Positions 17,300 through 25,915 are shown, numbered from the stretch's first letter. The stretch is 64,000 nt of DNA from Paludibacteraceae bacterium (GCA_016283095.1 JAEEMG010000083.1:48871-112870); one strand, 5' to 3'. The notes: generated by a model from the sequence alone, not told the origin. Numbers and translations are program-made.

Positions 17300-20200
17300 A
17301 TGATATTATTTTTCAAAAAAGAGGATGCCGGCATAATTGCAGTCGGTGTTTCGTCGAAATTGGGTGAGGAAGACATTAAGAAACTCACTTGGGCATTCAG
17401 CGGTGCTAAGTACATGGAGTGTGATAGCATCAACGGTTGGTTCGTTGGCCCACGTCGCGAGATGATTACTCCTTGGAGTACGAATGCAGTGGAAATAACT
17501 CAGAACATGGGTATTTCTGGCATTGAGAGAATCGAGGAATATTTTGTGGCTTCAGGCGAGAACGCAGAGCATGACCCAATGCTACAGCGTATCTACAATG
17601 GCTTGAACCAAGATATCTTCACAATCTCAAAGACTCCTGATCCAATTGTCTACATTGACGATATTGAAGAATACAACAAGCAAGAGGGTCTTGCACTTAA
17701 CCCACAGGAAATCGAGTACTTGAAGAGCGTAAGTGCAAAAATCGGAAGAAAACTTACAGACAGTGAGGTGTTCGGATTCTCACAGGTGAACTCTGAGCAC
17801 TGCCGTCATAAGATATTCGGCGGAAAGTTCATCATCGATGGCAAAGAGATGGAGAGCTCACTTTTCGCTATGATCAAGAAAACATCTGAGACTAACCCTA
17901 ACAAGTTGGTTTCAGCTTATAAAGATAACGTTGCATTCAACGCTGGTCCTGAGATCGAGCAGTTCGCTCCAAAATCAGGAGACAAACCAGACTATTTTGA
18001 GGTGAAGAAGATACAGTCTGTCATCTCATTGAAAGCTGAGACTCACAACTTCCCAACTACTGTTGAGCCATTCAACGGTGCAGCGACTGGTTCAGGTGGT
18101 GAGATCCGTGACCGTCTGGGTGGAGGTAAGGCAAGTTTGCCTATCGCCGGAACAGCAGTCTACATGACTTCATATCCACGTACAGAGAACGGAAGATCAT
18201 GGGAGCAGGCGATGAAGGAGAGAAACTGGCTTTACCAGACTCCAGAGCAGATTTTGATCAAGGCATCCAACGGAGCCAGTGATTTCGGTAACAAGTTCGG
18301 ACAGCCTCTAATCTGTGGTTCATTGTTGACATTCGAGCATCAGGAGAACGACAAGAAGTTCGCTTTCGACAAGGTTATCATGCTTGCCGGAGGTGTCGGT
18401 TTCGCCAAGATGAAAGATGCACAGAAGGGTCATGCAGAGCCAGGTGAGAAGGTTGTAGTGATGGGTGGTGACAACTACCGCATCGGTATGGGTGGTGGAG
18501 CCGTTTCATCAGTTGAGACAGGCCAGTACTCAAACGCAATCGAGCTAAACGCAGTGCAGCGTGCAAACGCAGAGATGCAGAAGCGTGTTTCTAACGTGAT
18601 CAGAACACTTGCGGAAAGCGATTCTAACCCTATCGTCTCTATCCACGACCACGGTGCAGGTGGACACTTGAATTGTTTGTCGGAGCTTGTTGAGGAGACA
18701 GGAGGTAAGATAGATATGGATGCTCTTCCAATCGGCGACGTTACTCTTTCAGCGAAAGAGATTATCGGAAACGAGAGCCAGGAGCGTATGGGTCTTCTTG
18801 TTCACGAGAAAGATATTGATCTAATCAAGAAGATCGCTGATCGTGAGCGTGCTCCAATGTATGTTGTCGGAGAGACTACAGGAGACAACAAGTTCGTATT
18901 CGAAAAGAAGAATGGCGAGAAGCCAATCGACTTGGAGATGAAGGATATGATCGGTAACCCTCCACGCACTGTCATCACAGACAATTCTGTAGAGGAGCAC
19001 TATACTGACGCCACTATCAATGTAAGCAAGGTAGACGAATACATCAACAACGTCCTTCAGCTTGAGAGTGTTGCATGTAAGGATTGGTTGACTAACAAGG
19101 TAGACCGTTCAGTCACAGGAAAGGTAGCACGCCAGCAGACAGTTGGAGAGGTGCAGTTGCCATTGGCAGACCTTGGTGCTGTTGCGTTGGATTACCGTGG
19201 AAAGGCAGGTATCGCAACGTCTATCGGACACGCTCCTATCGCAGCTCTTGCTGATCCAGAGGCTGGTTCAGTACTTGCAATCGCAGAGGCATTGACAAAT
19301 ATCGTGTTCGCTCCTCTAGCAGAGGGATTGGACAGCGTATCGTTGAGTGCAAACTGGATGTGGCCATGTAAGAATCCTGGTGAGGATGCAAGATTGTATA
19401 AGGCAGTCAACGCAGCCAGTGATTTCGCATGTTCACTTGGCATCAATATTCCAACAGGAAAAGACTCATTGTCTATGACACAGAAGTATGGCAATGAGAA
19501 AGTATATTCTCCAGGCACAGTGATCATTTCAGCCGGAGCTGAGGTTTCTGACGTAAGAGGCATCGTGACTCCAGTTATCGCTAACGTACCTGGTTCAGCA
19601 GTTTACTATATTGATTTCTCATTCGACAGCTTGAAGCTTGGAGGTTCTGCATTGTTCGCATCATTGAACAAGGTAGGAAGCGAAGTTCCTTGTGTGACTG
19701 ACACAGAATACTTCATGGATGCATTCAACACTGTTCAGGAGATGATCAAAGAAGGCATCGTACTTGCAGGACACGATATTTCAGAAGGTGGTATGTTGAC
19801 TGCTCTTCTTGAGATGTGTTTCGCAAATTCAGAAGGCGGTTTGAACGTAGATTTGAATGGCGTAGGTGATGATGTATTGAAGGTATTGTTCGCTGAGAAT
19901 CCAGGTGTTTTGGTACAGGTTTCAGACTGTGCATTGGCAGAGAAGATGATGAGAGAAGCAGGTGTTGGTTTCGCCAAGATCGCAACTCCAATGGAAGACA
20001 GAGTCGTAAGAGTAGCTAAAGATAAGTTCAAGCACGACTTCCAGATCGATCAGCTACGTGACGTATGGTTCAAGTCATCTTACTTGCTTGACAGAAAGCA
20101 GAGCGGTGAGATTTGTGCAAAGAAGCGTTACGAAAACTATAAGAACCAGCCATTGAGATTCAAGTTCAACTCTGAATTCTCTGGCAAGCTATCAAAACTT

Positions 20201-20989
20201 GGAATCACAGCCGACCGTACAGCTCCATCAGGAATCAAAGCGGCAATCATCCGTGAGAAGGGAACAAACGGAGACCGTGAGATGGCATACTCAATGTATT
20301 TGGCTGGCTTCGACGTGAAGGATGTCCACATGACAGATTTGGCATCAGGTCGTGAGACATTGGATGATGTCAACTTGATTGTATTCTGTGGTGGATTCTC
20401 CAACTCAGACGTCCTTGGTTCAGCTAAAGGCTGGGCAGGAGGATTCCTATACAATGAGAAGGCAAAGGCTGCACTTGATCGCTACTACGCACGTCCTGAC
20501 ACACTTTCTCTTGGAGTCTGCAACGGATGTCAGCTAATGGTTGAGCTTGGACTTGTATATCCTAACCATGAGCAGAAGCCACGTATGCTACACAACGATT
20601 CTCACAAGTTTGAGTCATCATTTGTGGCATTGACAATTCCACAGAACGATTCAGTGATGTTCAAGTCGCTATCAGGCTCTAACCTTGGTATTTGGGTGGC
20701 TCACGGAGAAGGAAAGTTTGATCTTCCTTACGCAGAGAGCGAATATAAGATCGTAGGTAAGTATGTATACGACGGTTACCCAGCCAACCCTAACGGTTCT
20801 AAGTATGCTACAGCAGCCATCTGTTCGGCAGACGGTCGTCACTTGGCTATGATGCCACATTTGGAGCGTGCTATCTTCCCATGGCAGTGGGCATACTACC
20901 CATTGAACAGAAAAGCCACAGATGAGGTGACTCCATGGATCGAAGCATTTGTAAATGCAAGAAAGTGGGTTGAGCAGAATAAGAAGTAA
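17300..20989 (+). CDS. purL: Phosphoribosylformylglycinamidine synthase
   Basis: A 1229-residue large-type PurL that makes FGAM from FGAR, glutamine and ATP in purine synthesis. It carries the N-terminal PurS-like part, two PurM-like synthase halves (SEHCRHKIFGG, AETHNFPTTVEPFNGAATG, HDHGAGG, GKDSLSMT, GHDISEGG) and a C-terminal glutaminase domain with the nucleophile cysteine in LGVCNGCQLMVELG and histidine/glutamate in PHLERAIFPW. Length is normal for the single-chain enzyme. It ends the long plus-strand run and is followed by a strong terminator. Confidence 0.97.
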   Translation: MILFFKKEDAGIIAVGVSSKLGEEDIKKLTWAFSGAKYMECDSINGWFVGPRREMITPWSTNAVEITQNMGISGIERIEEYFVASGENAEHDPMLQRIYNGLNQDIFTISKTPDPIVYIDDIEEYNKQEGLALNPQEIEYLKSVSAKIGRKLTDSEVFGFSQVNSEHCRHKIFGGKFIIDGKEMESSLFAMIKKTSETNPNKLVSAYKDNVAFNAGPEIEQFAPKSGDKPDYFEVKKIQSVISLKAETHNFPTTVEPFNGAATGSGGEIRDRLGGGKASLPIAGTAVYMTSYPRTENGRSWEQAMKERNWLYQTPEQILIKASNGASDFGNKFGQPLICGSLLTFEHQENDKKFAFDKVIMLAGGVGFAKMKDAQKGHAEPGEKVVVMGGDNYRIGMGGGAVSSVETGQYSNAIELNAVQRANAEMQKRVSNVIRTLAESDSNPIVSIHDHGAGGHLNCLSELVEETGGKIDMDALPIGDVTLSAKEIIGNESQERMGLLVHEKDIDLIKKIADRERAPMYVVGETTGDNKFVFEKKNGEKPIDLEMKDMIGNPPRTVITDNSVEEHYTDATINVSKVDEYINNVLQLESVACKDWLTNKVDRSVTGKVARQQTVGEVQLPLADLGAVALDYRGKAGIATSIGHAPIAALADPEAGSVLAIAEALTNIVFAPLAEGLDSVSLSANWMWPCKNPGEDARLYKAVNAASDFACSLGINIPTGKDSLSMTQKYGNEKVYSPGTVIISAGAEVSDVRGIVTPVIANVPGSAVYYIDFSFDSLKLGGSALFASLNKVGSEVPCVTDTEYFMDAFNTVQEMIKEGIVLAGHDISEGGMLTALLEMCFANSEGGLNVDLNGVGDDVLKVLFAENPGVLVQVSDCALAEKMMREAGVGFAKIATPMEDRVVRVAKDKFKHDFQIDQLRDVWFKSSYLLDRKQSGEICAKKRYENYKNQPLRFKFNSEFSGKLSKLGITADRTAPSGIKAAIIREKGTNGDREMAYSMYLAGFDVKDVHMTDLASGRETLDDVNLIVFCGGFSNSDVLGSAKGWAGGFLYNEKAKAALDRYYARPDTLSLGVCNGCQLMVELGLVYPNHEQKPRMLHNDSHKFESSFVALTIPQNDSVMFKSLSGSNLGIWVAHGEGKFDLPYAESEYKIVGKYVYDGYPANPNGSKYATAAICSADGRHLAMMPHLERAIFPWQWAYYPLNRKATDEVTPWIEAFVNARKWVEQNKK

Positions 20990-21016
20990 GAATGACCCTT
21001 GTGGTTTAACTATAAG

Positions 21017-21045
21017 AAAAGGAAGGTGAACAACCTTCCTTTTTT
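21017..21045. terminator. Bidirectional terminator
   Basis: AAAAGGAAGGT and ACCTTCCTTTT pair around a 5-nt loop. A-runs and T-runs flank the stem, so it works on both strands between convergent purL and the DUF262-HNH gene. Confidence 0.85.
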
Positions 21046-21050
21046 GTTGT

Positions 21051-22142
21051 TTATATTCCTCCCTTCCGACGATTGCACTCCATGCACAACATCTGACAAT
21101 TCTCTGCGACGGTGCGTCCGCCATCGTGCCAAGGAGTGATGTGGTCGGCTTCCATTTGAGAGAACTCAAAATGGTTGCCACAATCTGCACAATTTCCTTT
21201 CTGCCGTTCGTATGCTGCAAGTTTTTGAGCTTCTGTAAATGCTCGAATCGATAAATATTTTTCTTTACGGGTAAGTATATATGGATAAATACCGCTCTTC
21301 TTGCTCACATCATCGTCTAAAACAAGTTTGGCCACCTCTTTGTCTATCGCCTCGGTATCATAAACTTCGTTTTTGTATTTTTTGTATAGTTCTCCCCAGT
21401 TGACACCCTTCATAATCTTTTTTCTTTCTTTTGTCGGCTTAAATGTGGTTTCAATCCAAGTGATGACCGATTGGAAGAATTGCCACAATGCCGCCGCATT
21501 CGCATCATGCTGATGGTTTGCCATATACGTCTCGATATTGCCATCTGAAATCCAAGAAATAACAGTTTCAAGATAGTCTTGACGATTGACTTGCCCAGTC
21601 ATATACTCACTGCCGATTTTGGCTGCTGGACAACCTATCTTGCTGAAATAACGTTTGGCATCGTTCACCCAACTGCCAGCATAGACAGCATTGCGTAGTT
21701 CTTGCTGGGTCAATTCCTCTCCGGCTATATTTATGGTTTTGAACCATTTCAGCTTTTCACTTTCGGCGCCGCTACAGATGTAAACCTGCAATTCATAATT
21801 GAGAATCTGCTCTTTCTCGTCGTCCTGCATATTGTGGAAATATCTGAACATATAAGAGAAATCTCCGTTTACAAATTGACAGATTGAGATAGTGCGTTGC
21901 TGACCGTCAATGATTTCATAAGTTCCGTCGTCGCGTGTCGCCCAGTACATGACATTTAGGGGAAAACCTTGGGTGAGGGTGTCGATGACTGCGGCACGTT
22001 GTTTGTCATTGTAGACGAACTCACGTTGGTAGGGTGGACGCACATCCAGTTTCCCTCCGTATGCTTTTACGCCTTGCTCTGCATTGTCTGCATATCCATC
22101 TGTCAGTTCACGGACGCTTATTTTATGTAATTCTATTTTCAT
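21051..22142 (-). CDS. DUF262-HNH endonuclease (GmrSD-like)
   Basis: A 363-residue protein. The N-terminal DUF262 domain carries the ParB/Srx-type motif IIDGQQRT near residues 77-84, a nucleotide-sensing and hydrolysing fold found in GmrS and DNA phosphorothioation-dependent restriction proteins. The C-terminus is a complete HNH nuclease: CADCG, ADHITPWHDGG, then LCMECNRRKGG, with four zinc cysteines. DUF262-HNH proteins are nucleases of modification-dependent or conventional restriction systems. The partner is an EcoRI-type adenine methyltransferase 20 bp upstream on the same strand, which suggests a restriction-modification pair. Note that the partner is a normal methylase, so the nuclease could cut unmodified rather than modified DNA. 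Confidence 0.88.
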   Translation of the reverse strand: MKIELHKISVRELTDGYADNAEQGVKAYGGKLDVRPPYQREFVYNDKQRAAVIDTLTQGFPLNVMYWATRDDGTYEIIDGQQRTISICQFVNGDFSYMFRYFHNMQDDEKEQILNYELQVYICSGAESEKLKWFKTINIAGEELTQQELRNAVYAGSWVNDAKRYFSKIGCPAAKIGSEYMTGQVNRQDYLETVISWISDGNIETYMANHQHDANAAALWQFFQSVITWIETTFKPTKERKKIMKGVNWGELYKKYKNEVYDTEAIDKEVAKLVLDDDVSKKSGIYPYILTRKEKYLSIRAFTEAQKLAAYERQKGNCADCGNHFEFSQMEADHITPWHDGGRTVAENCQMLCMECNRRKGGI

Positions 22143-22162
22143 GGTTGTATGTAGTAAAATTT

Positions 22163-23215
22163 TTATTCTTTCTTTCCGTATTCCGATTCTGGCTCTGCCA
22201 CCATGCTTGGCTGTGGCTCAAGGAATGGATACTCTATGGCTTGTGTTTGTTTGCGTCGGATGAGAATACGTGCGTATATCTTTTTCCCATTTACAAAAGG
22301 ATATCCGAAATTTAAGTGATCTATGGTTGTAGAGGCCATTATTCCTAATATTTCAAATTGTTCTGGATTATACTTGTCCAAAAATGTGATAGGCACACCC
22401 ATCATACCATCAAAGTCCATTGGAATGTCAGCCACTTTGTTTACATTAATGGCGTCGTAATTGTCGTATTGCGGATATTCCTCTGGATTATAGGTCTTGT
22501 ATAGGATTATTTCCTCATGTCGTTTGGCGATATCGAGATTGGTAAACCAACATATATTACCCATACTTCGCCATTTTTGTCCTGTCTCGTCAATCCAAAA
22601 GCGAGTCGGTTTTGGTTCGTAATAGTCGGGCACTTTGAATTTTGCAAAAGACAGTGTGCTTCCAAGCCAAAGTTGGTTTGCTTTTATATATGTGAATATC
22701 TCTTTATATGTGATGGCATTCTGATTCCCAATGATTACAAATTTCTTGTCGTATTTTATCAGTTGAGCTACATATTCCCTGAAAAGAGAAAATGGTGGAT
22801 TGGTAACAACGATATCTGCTTGTTTCAATAATTCAATGCATTCTTGGGAGCGAAAATCTCCATTTCCTTTAAGATAATTGATGCCAATTTCCTCTGGATC
22901 TGGAATACGGTTGCCATTGTGATCGCCAGTGTATTCGAGCCAGATGGCACGTTCTGAGTCATTTTGGCTGAATAGGTCTCTCTGTTGACTCTTGTAACAG
23001 GTAGTGATTAGTTTCTTCAATCCCAAACGCTCGAAATTATAGCTGAAGTAGTGGAAGAAATTGCTGATGCGAGGATCATCGCAATTGCATAGCACAACTT
23101 TATCTTTGAAATGCTGTTTGTAGTGTTTCAATTCGTTTTCTATGTCAGATAGTTCGGTGTAAAACTCATCCTCTTTTGCCTTGTTGGCGGCATTCAAACT
23201 CTTATTTCCTGCCAT
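22163..23215 (-). CDS. EcoRI-type adenine-specific DNA methyltransferase
   Basis: About 350 residues. The sequence closely follows M.EcoRI: DEFYTELSDIENELKHY, NCDDPRISNFFHYFSYNF, and the catalytic motif IV NPPF (VVTNPPFSLFREY). M.EcoRI methylates adenine in GAATTC; the target here is probably related but must be tested. In-frame ATGs exist up to 23245, but MAGNKSLNAANKAKEDEFYT aligns with the M.EcoRI N-terminus, so 23215 is chosen. A 10-bp inverted repeat covers -4 to -32 relative to this start. Usually an EcoRI-type methylase is paired with an EcoRI-like nuclease; here the neighbour is a DUF262-HNH protein instead. Confidence 0.9.
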   Translation of the reverse strand: MAGNKSLNAANKAKEDEFYTELSDIENELKHYKQHFKDKVVLCNCDDPRISNFFHYFSYNFERLGLKKLITTCYKSQQRDLFSQNDSERAIWLEYTGDHNGNRIPDPEEIGINYLKGNGDFRSQECIELLKQADIVVTNPPFSLFREYVAQLIKYDKKFVIIGNQNAITYKEIFTYIKANQLWLGSTLSFAKFKVPDYYEPKPTRFWIDETGQKWRSMGNICWFTNLDIAKRHEEIILYKTYNPEEYPQYDNYDAINVNKVADIPMDFDGMMGVPITFLDKYNPEQFEILGIMASTTIDHLNFGYPFVNGKKIYARILIRRKQTQAIEYPFLEPQPSMVAEPESEYGKKE

Positions 23216-23218
23216 ATA

Positions 23219-23247
23219 GATTGATAGTTTGTGCATCACTATCAATC
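23219..23247 (-). promoter_or_regulatory. 10-bp inverted repeat before methyltransferase start
   Basis: GATTGATAGT (23219-23228) and ACTATCAATC (23238-23247) are perfect complements separated by 9 nt. The element ends 3 bases before the methyltransferase ATG. As RNA it would fold over the translation start region; as DNA it is a dyad suited to a repressor or to autoregulation by the methylase. Which applies cannot be read. Confidence 0.65.
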
Positions 23248-23268
23248 ACTCGAAAGGGGTCTAAAAGA

Positions 23269-23463
23269 AAGGTGTGAGCCTTCCTATCGCATTCACGAGG
23301 AGCCTCGGAGAACCCCGTTTCCCAATTAGAATCAGCCCACACCTTAGCGGTATGAGCATCAACCATACATTGGGAAACGGAGAGCAGGATGCCCTTCGTG
23401 AATTAGCTTGTTACTCTTTCGTTTTCAAAATCAAGAGTTTCCGAGGCTTTTGTTTTGAATGCG
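23269..23463 (-). ncRNA. Candidate structured RNA in the methyltransferase leader
   Basis: A 195-nt stretch holds many perfectly paired arms. P1: 23288-23295 with 23456-23463 (CGCATTCA). P2: 23301-23309 with 23440-23448 (AGCCTCGGA). P4: 23315-23326 with 23369-23380 (12 bp, CCGTTTCCCAAT). P5: 23350-23354 with 23364-23368. P6: 23413-23418 with 23433-23438. An alternative stem, 23291-23298 with 23396-23403, excludes P1. AAGGTGTG (23269-23276) can pair with CACACCTT (23338-23345) inside the P4 loop, giving a pseudoknot. Most arms also pair if read on the other strand; minus is preferred because a -7 box (23544-23551) and the downstream methyltransferase lie on that strand. No open frame of note. 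It could instead be a palindromic mobile-element remnant. Confidence 0.4.
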
Positions 23464-23543
23464 AATAATAGCTAATGCTGTATGTTATTTAATATTTTGT
23501 TTTATTCTTCTTTCTCTTTTCCTATTTTGTATTTGATTTGTCG

Positions 23544-23551
23544 CAAAGATA
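23544..23551 (-). promoter_or_regulatory. Putative -7 box for the methyltransferase transcript
   Basis: CAAAGATA on the plus strand reads TATCTTTG on the minus strand (TAnnTTTG). Transcription from here would give a leader of about 320 nt that contains the whole structured region and the inverted repeat before reaching the methyltransferase. Confidence 0.35.
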
Positions 23552-23670
23552 ATCATTTATTCTTATCCTGCATAATATAATGGATTTCAAGTGCTCGTCT
23601 ACTGCTCGTGGCATTTTTTATGATTGGATTCCCCAATTACGCCGTCAGGCGTTCAATATTTGTAGAAAAC

Positions 23671-23775
23671 GATGGAGTATAACCGATAAAATTGCCGAAT
23701 TTCGGAAGTTTGATGGAGTATAACCGATAAAATTGTTGATTTCTTAAAGTTTGAAGGAATATAACGGAATAAATA
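23671..23775. repeat. Two and a half 41-bp tandem repeats
   Basis: Units start at 23671 and 23712; a diverged partial unit starts at 23753. The first 24 bp of units 1 and 2 are identical (GGAGTATAACCGATAAAATT core); the last 17 bp differ. A small ACGCC/GGCGT hairpin lies just upstream (23639-23652). The stretch 23464-23846 holds no gene that I can see. Confidence 0.7.
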
Positions 23776-23846
23776 TGATAGCAAAATGGTATCCAGTGTG
23801 TGTGGATTGGTGATTTCCTCCGAGATGACGTTTGATAGTCTCGAAA

Positions 23847-24572
23847 TTATTTGTGTCTTAATGCCTCATGGTATAATCCACGTTGAAGCCTTTTCATCAT
23901 TGGATAAAACAGCACATACGACACCACTGCGCATACGATCGCACAGGTGATGGCGACGGCGATGTCCAATCCCACGTCGAACGCATTTTTGGAAATGGAT
24001 AGTCCGAATATCCTTGAAACCTGCTTGAATATATTTAGGAGGAAGACTCTCACAATCAGTTTTTGGGCCATTCTTTTTATGAATGTAGACACTGCCATGC
24101 CCAACAGAGATGTCATCGTTCGAGAGATAATCTTGTCGTGTTTGACCTCGTTGTTCAGAGAGATCAGAATCTCTCCGTCTACATTTTTGTCTGTATGTGT
24201 TTCGCTTTTTGGATTGCCGTATAAATACACTAGTTTCTGTGTCAGGATGAACACCACTATCTGAAACTGTATGAAGTCGACGACACATGCTGTGTACATT
24301 GGCCATCCTGTCTGAGGAATGGCAAGCAGGAAGGATAAGGCGGATACAATCACGCAATGATATAGAATCGCTTTATTTGATGCCTCTTTCACCTCTTGCT
24401 TTGGCAAAACATCAATAGGTGAGCAATCGTTGAAGGTCCGGTTGAATATGCGTTTCAGATAAGAGTCTCTGTCGACGACGGCAAATGGCAGACGAAGGCC
24501 AGTCAGCAAGACACTGTCCCATATCGTGGTCAATTTCTGAATGATTCCCTTTATCTGGCTTTGAATGCCCAT
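23847..24572 (-). CDS. Unknown membrane protein
   Basis: 241 residues that I do not recognise. Four hydrophobic segments are visible: about 73-92 (ILYHCVIVSALSFLLAIP), 94-112, 150-190 (interrupted by basic residues), and 204-228 (DIAVAITCAIVCAVVSYVLF). The N-terminal 60 residues are soluble, with an amphipathic start, and the C-terminus is basic. No signal peptide and no catalytic motif stand out. It lies alone between the restriction-like island and rfbB, separated from both by repeats, so its context does not suggest a function. The long uninterrupted frame with a plausible membrane pattern supports a real gene. Confidence 0.65.
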   Translation of the reverse strand: MGIQSQIKGIIQKLTTIWDSVLLTGLRLPFAVVDRDSYLKRIFNRTFNDCSPIDVLPKQEVKEASNKAILYHCVIVSALSFLLAIPQTGWPMYTACVVDFIQFQIVVFILTQKLVYLYGNPKSETHTDKNVDGEILISLNNEVKHDKIISRTMTSLLGMAVSTFIKRMAQKLIVRVFLLNIFKQVSRIFGLSISKNAFDVGLDIAVAITCAIVCAVVSYVLFYPMMKRLQRGLYHEALRHK

Positions 24573-24603
24573 CCTATTTGATAGCAGAGACGTCTATATA
24601 ATA

Positions 24604-24632
24604 GTAGAGACGTCGCAATGCGGCGTCTCTAC
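24604..24632. repeat. GTAGAGACG...CGTCTCTAC palindrome
   Basis: GTAGAGACG (24604-24612) pairs exactly with CGTCTCTAC (24624-24632), with a GC-rich inner stem. A partial copy lies just before it near 24585. It sits downstream of rfbB and upstream of the unknown membrane protein, both on the minus strand, where it could end the rfbB transcript. Confidence 0.7.
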
Positions 24633-24655
24633 ATGAATTTATCGCCAATAAATAA

Positions 24656-25798
24656 TTATCTGCCTGAGTACATGCTGTCGTAGTACTTCTCGTATTCACC
24701 AGAAGTGATCTTGTCCATCCACTCCTGATTCTCAAGATACCACTTGACAGTCTTTTCGATACCTTCCTCAAACTGTAGGCTTGGCTCCCAACCCAATTCA
24801 GCCTGAAGCTTGCGTGAGTCGATAGCATAGCGTGCGTCGTGTCCAAGACGGTCTGTGACATATGTGATAAGATCCATATCCTCACCCTCTTTTCTTCCAA
24901 GAAGACGGTCGACAGTGTTGATCACGACCTTGATGATGTCGATGTTCTTCCACTCGTTGAATCCACCGATATTGTAAGTCTCAGCAATCTTACCTTTGTG
25001 GAAGATAACGTCGATTGCACGTGCATGGTCTTCAACGAAAAGCCAGTCGCGTACGTTCTCACCTTTGCCGTATACTGGCAATGGTTTGCGGTGGCGGATA
25101 TTGTTGATGAATAGAGGAATCAGTTTCTCAGGGAACTGGTATGGACCGTAGTTGTTGGAGCAGTTAGTCACGATAGTAGGCATGCCGTAAGTGTCGTGGA
25201 ATGCTCTCACAAAATGGTCAGACGAAGCCTTAGAAGCTGAGTATGGAGAGTGTGGGTTGTATTTTGTTGTCTCCAAGAAGAAATCCTTACCATAAGCCTC
25301 ATGGTGTTTGCCAGAAGAAGCTTTAGTAGTGAATGGAGGCTCAACACCCTCTGGATTAGTCATCTCCAATGCTCCATACACCTCATCTGTAGAGATGTGG
25401 TAGAAACGTTTTCCTTCGTATTTTTCAGGAAGAGACTCCCAATAAAGTTTTGCGGCCTGAAGCAAAGAAAGAGTACCCATCACGTTTGTCTTTGCAAAAG
25501 TGAAAGGATCCTTGATTGATCTGTCGACGTGGCTCTCTGCAGCCAAGTGGATGATTCCGTCGACTTTCTCATCCTGCATAAGCTTGTAGAATGCGTCGAA
25601 GTCGCAGATATCCATCTTCACGAATTTATAGTTTGGCTTGTCCTCGATGTCTTTCAGATTTTCAAGGTTTCCGGCGTATGTCAACTTATCAAGATTGATA
25701 ATGTTGTATTCAGGATATTTGTTTACGAACAAACGGACAACGTGCGAACCGATAAATCCCGCACCTCCTGTAATGACGATGTTTCTTTTGAAATTCAT
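24656..25798 (-). CDS. rfbB: dTDP-glucose 4,6-dehydratase
   Basis: About 380 residues of the short-chain dehydrogenase family. It dehydrates dTDP-glucose to the 4-keto-6-deoxy sugar, the second step towards dTDP-rhamnose. The NAD site is ITGGAGFIGSHVV; the catalytic set includes STDEVYG (Thr-Asp-Glu) and the YSASKASSDH tyrosine-lysine pair. The segment HLAAESHVDRSI is diagnostic. A start at 25807 is also possible; MNFKRNIVITGG is chosen because it places the Rossmann strand at the usual distance. A TATCTTTG box on the minus strand lies at 25822-25829. Other rml genes are not in the window. Confidence 0.95.
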   Translation of the reverse strand: MNFKRNIVITGGAGFIGSHVVRLFVNKYPEYNIINLDKLTYAGNLENLKDIEDKPNYKFVKMDICDFDAFYKLMQDEKVDGIIHLAAESHVDRSIKDPFTFAKTNVMGTLSLLQAAKLYWESLPEKYEGKRFYHISTDEVYGALEMTNPEGVEPPFTTKASSGKHHEAYGKDFFLETTKYNPHSPYSASKASSDHFVRAFHDTYGMPTIVTNCSNNYGPYQFPEKLIPLFINNIRHRKPLPVYGKGENVRDWLFVEDHARAIDVIFHKGKIAETYNIGGFNEWKNIDIIKVVINTVDRLLGRKEGEDMDLITYVTDRLGHDARYAIDSRKLQAELGWEPSLQFEEGIEKTVKWYLENQEWMDKITSGEYEKYYDSMYSGR

Positions 25799-25821
25799 AC
25801 TATTCAAGTGTATAATTTCTG

Positions 25822-25829
25822 CAAAGATA
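25822..25829 (-). promoter_or_regulatory. -7 box of rfbB
   Basis: The minus strand reads TATCTTTG (TAnnTTTG) about 24 bp before the ATG at 25798. It lies after the tyrS terminator, so rfbB has its own promoter. Confidence 0.5.
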
Positions 25830-25869
25830 TGTATAAAAATGTGAATGCGAAATGTTTAATGCATAAAAA

Positions 25870-25893
25870 AGAGACGATGCAAGCACCGTCTCT
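25870..25893 (-). terminator. Terminator of tyrS
   Basis: AGAGACG (25870-25876) pairs with CGTCTCT (25887-25893). Read on the minus strand, a T-run follows. It is another member of the AGAGACG palindrome family, here clearly placed as a terminator 23 bp past the tyrS stop. Confidence 0.8.
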
Positions 25894-25915
25894 ACAAAAT
25901 ATTTGATTTTTACGC

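Noticed and set aside
23269..23463. Retron or intron RNA
   Set aside because: No reverse transcriptase or intron-encoded protein lies nearby, and no conserved intron core could be read.
23671..23775. Possible CRISPR array
   Set aside because: Only two and a half units, direct tandem repeats with the same 41-bp period, no spacer-like variety and no cas genes nearby.
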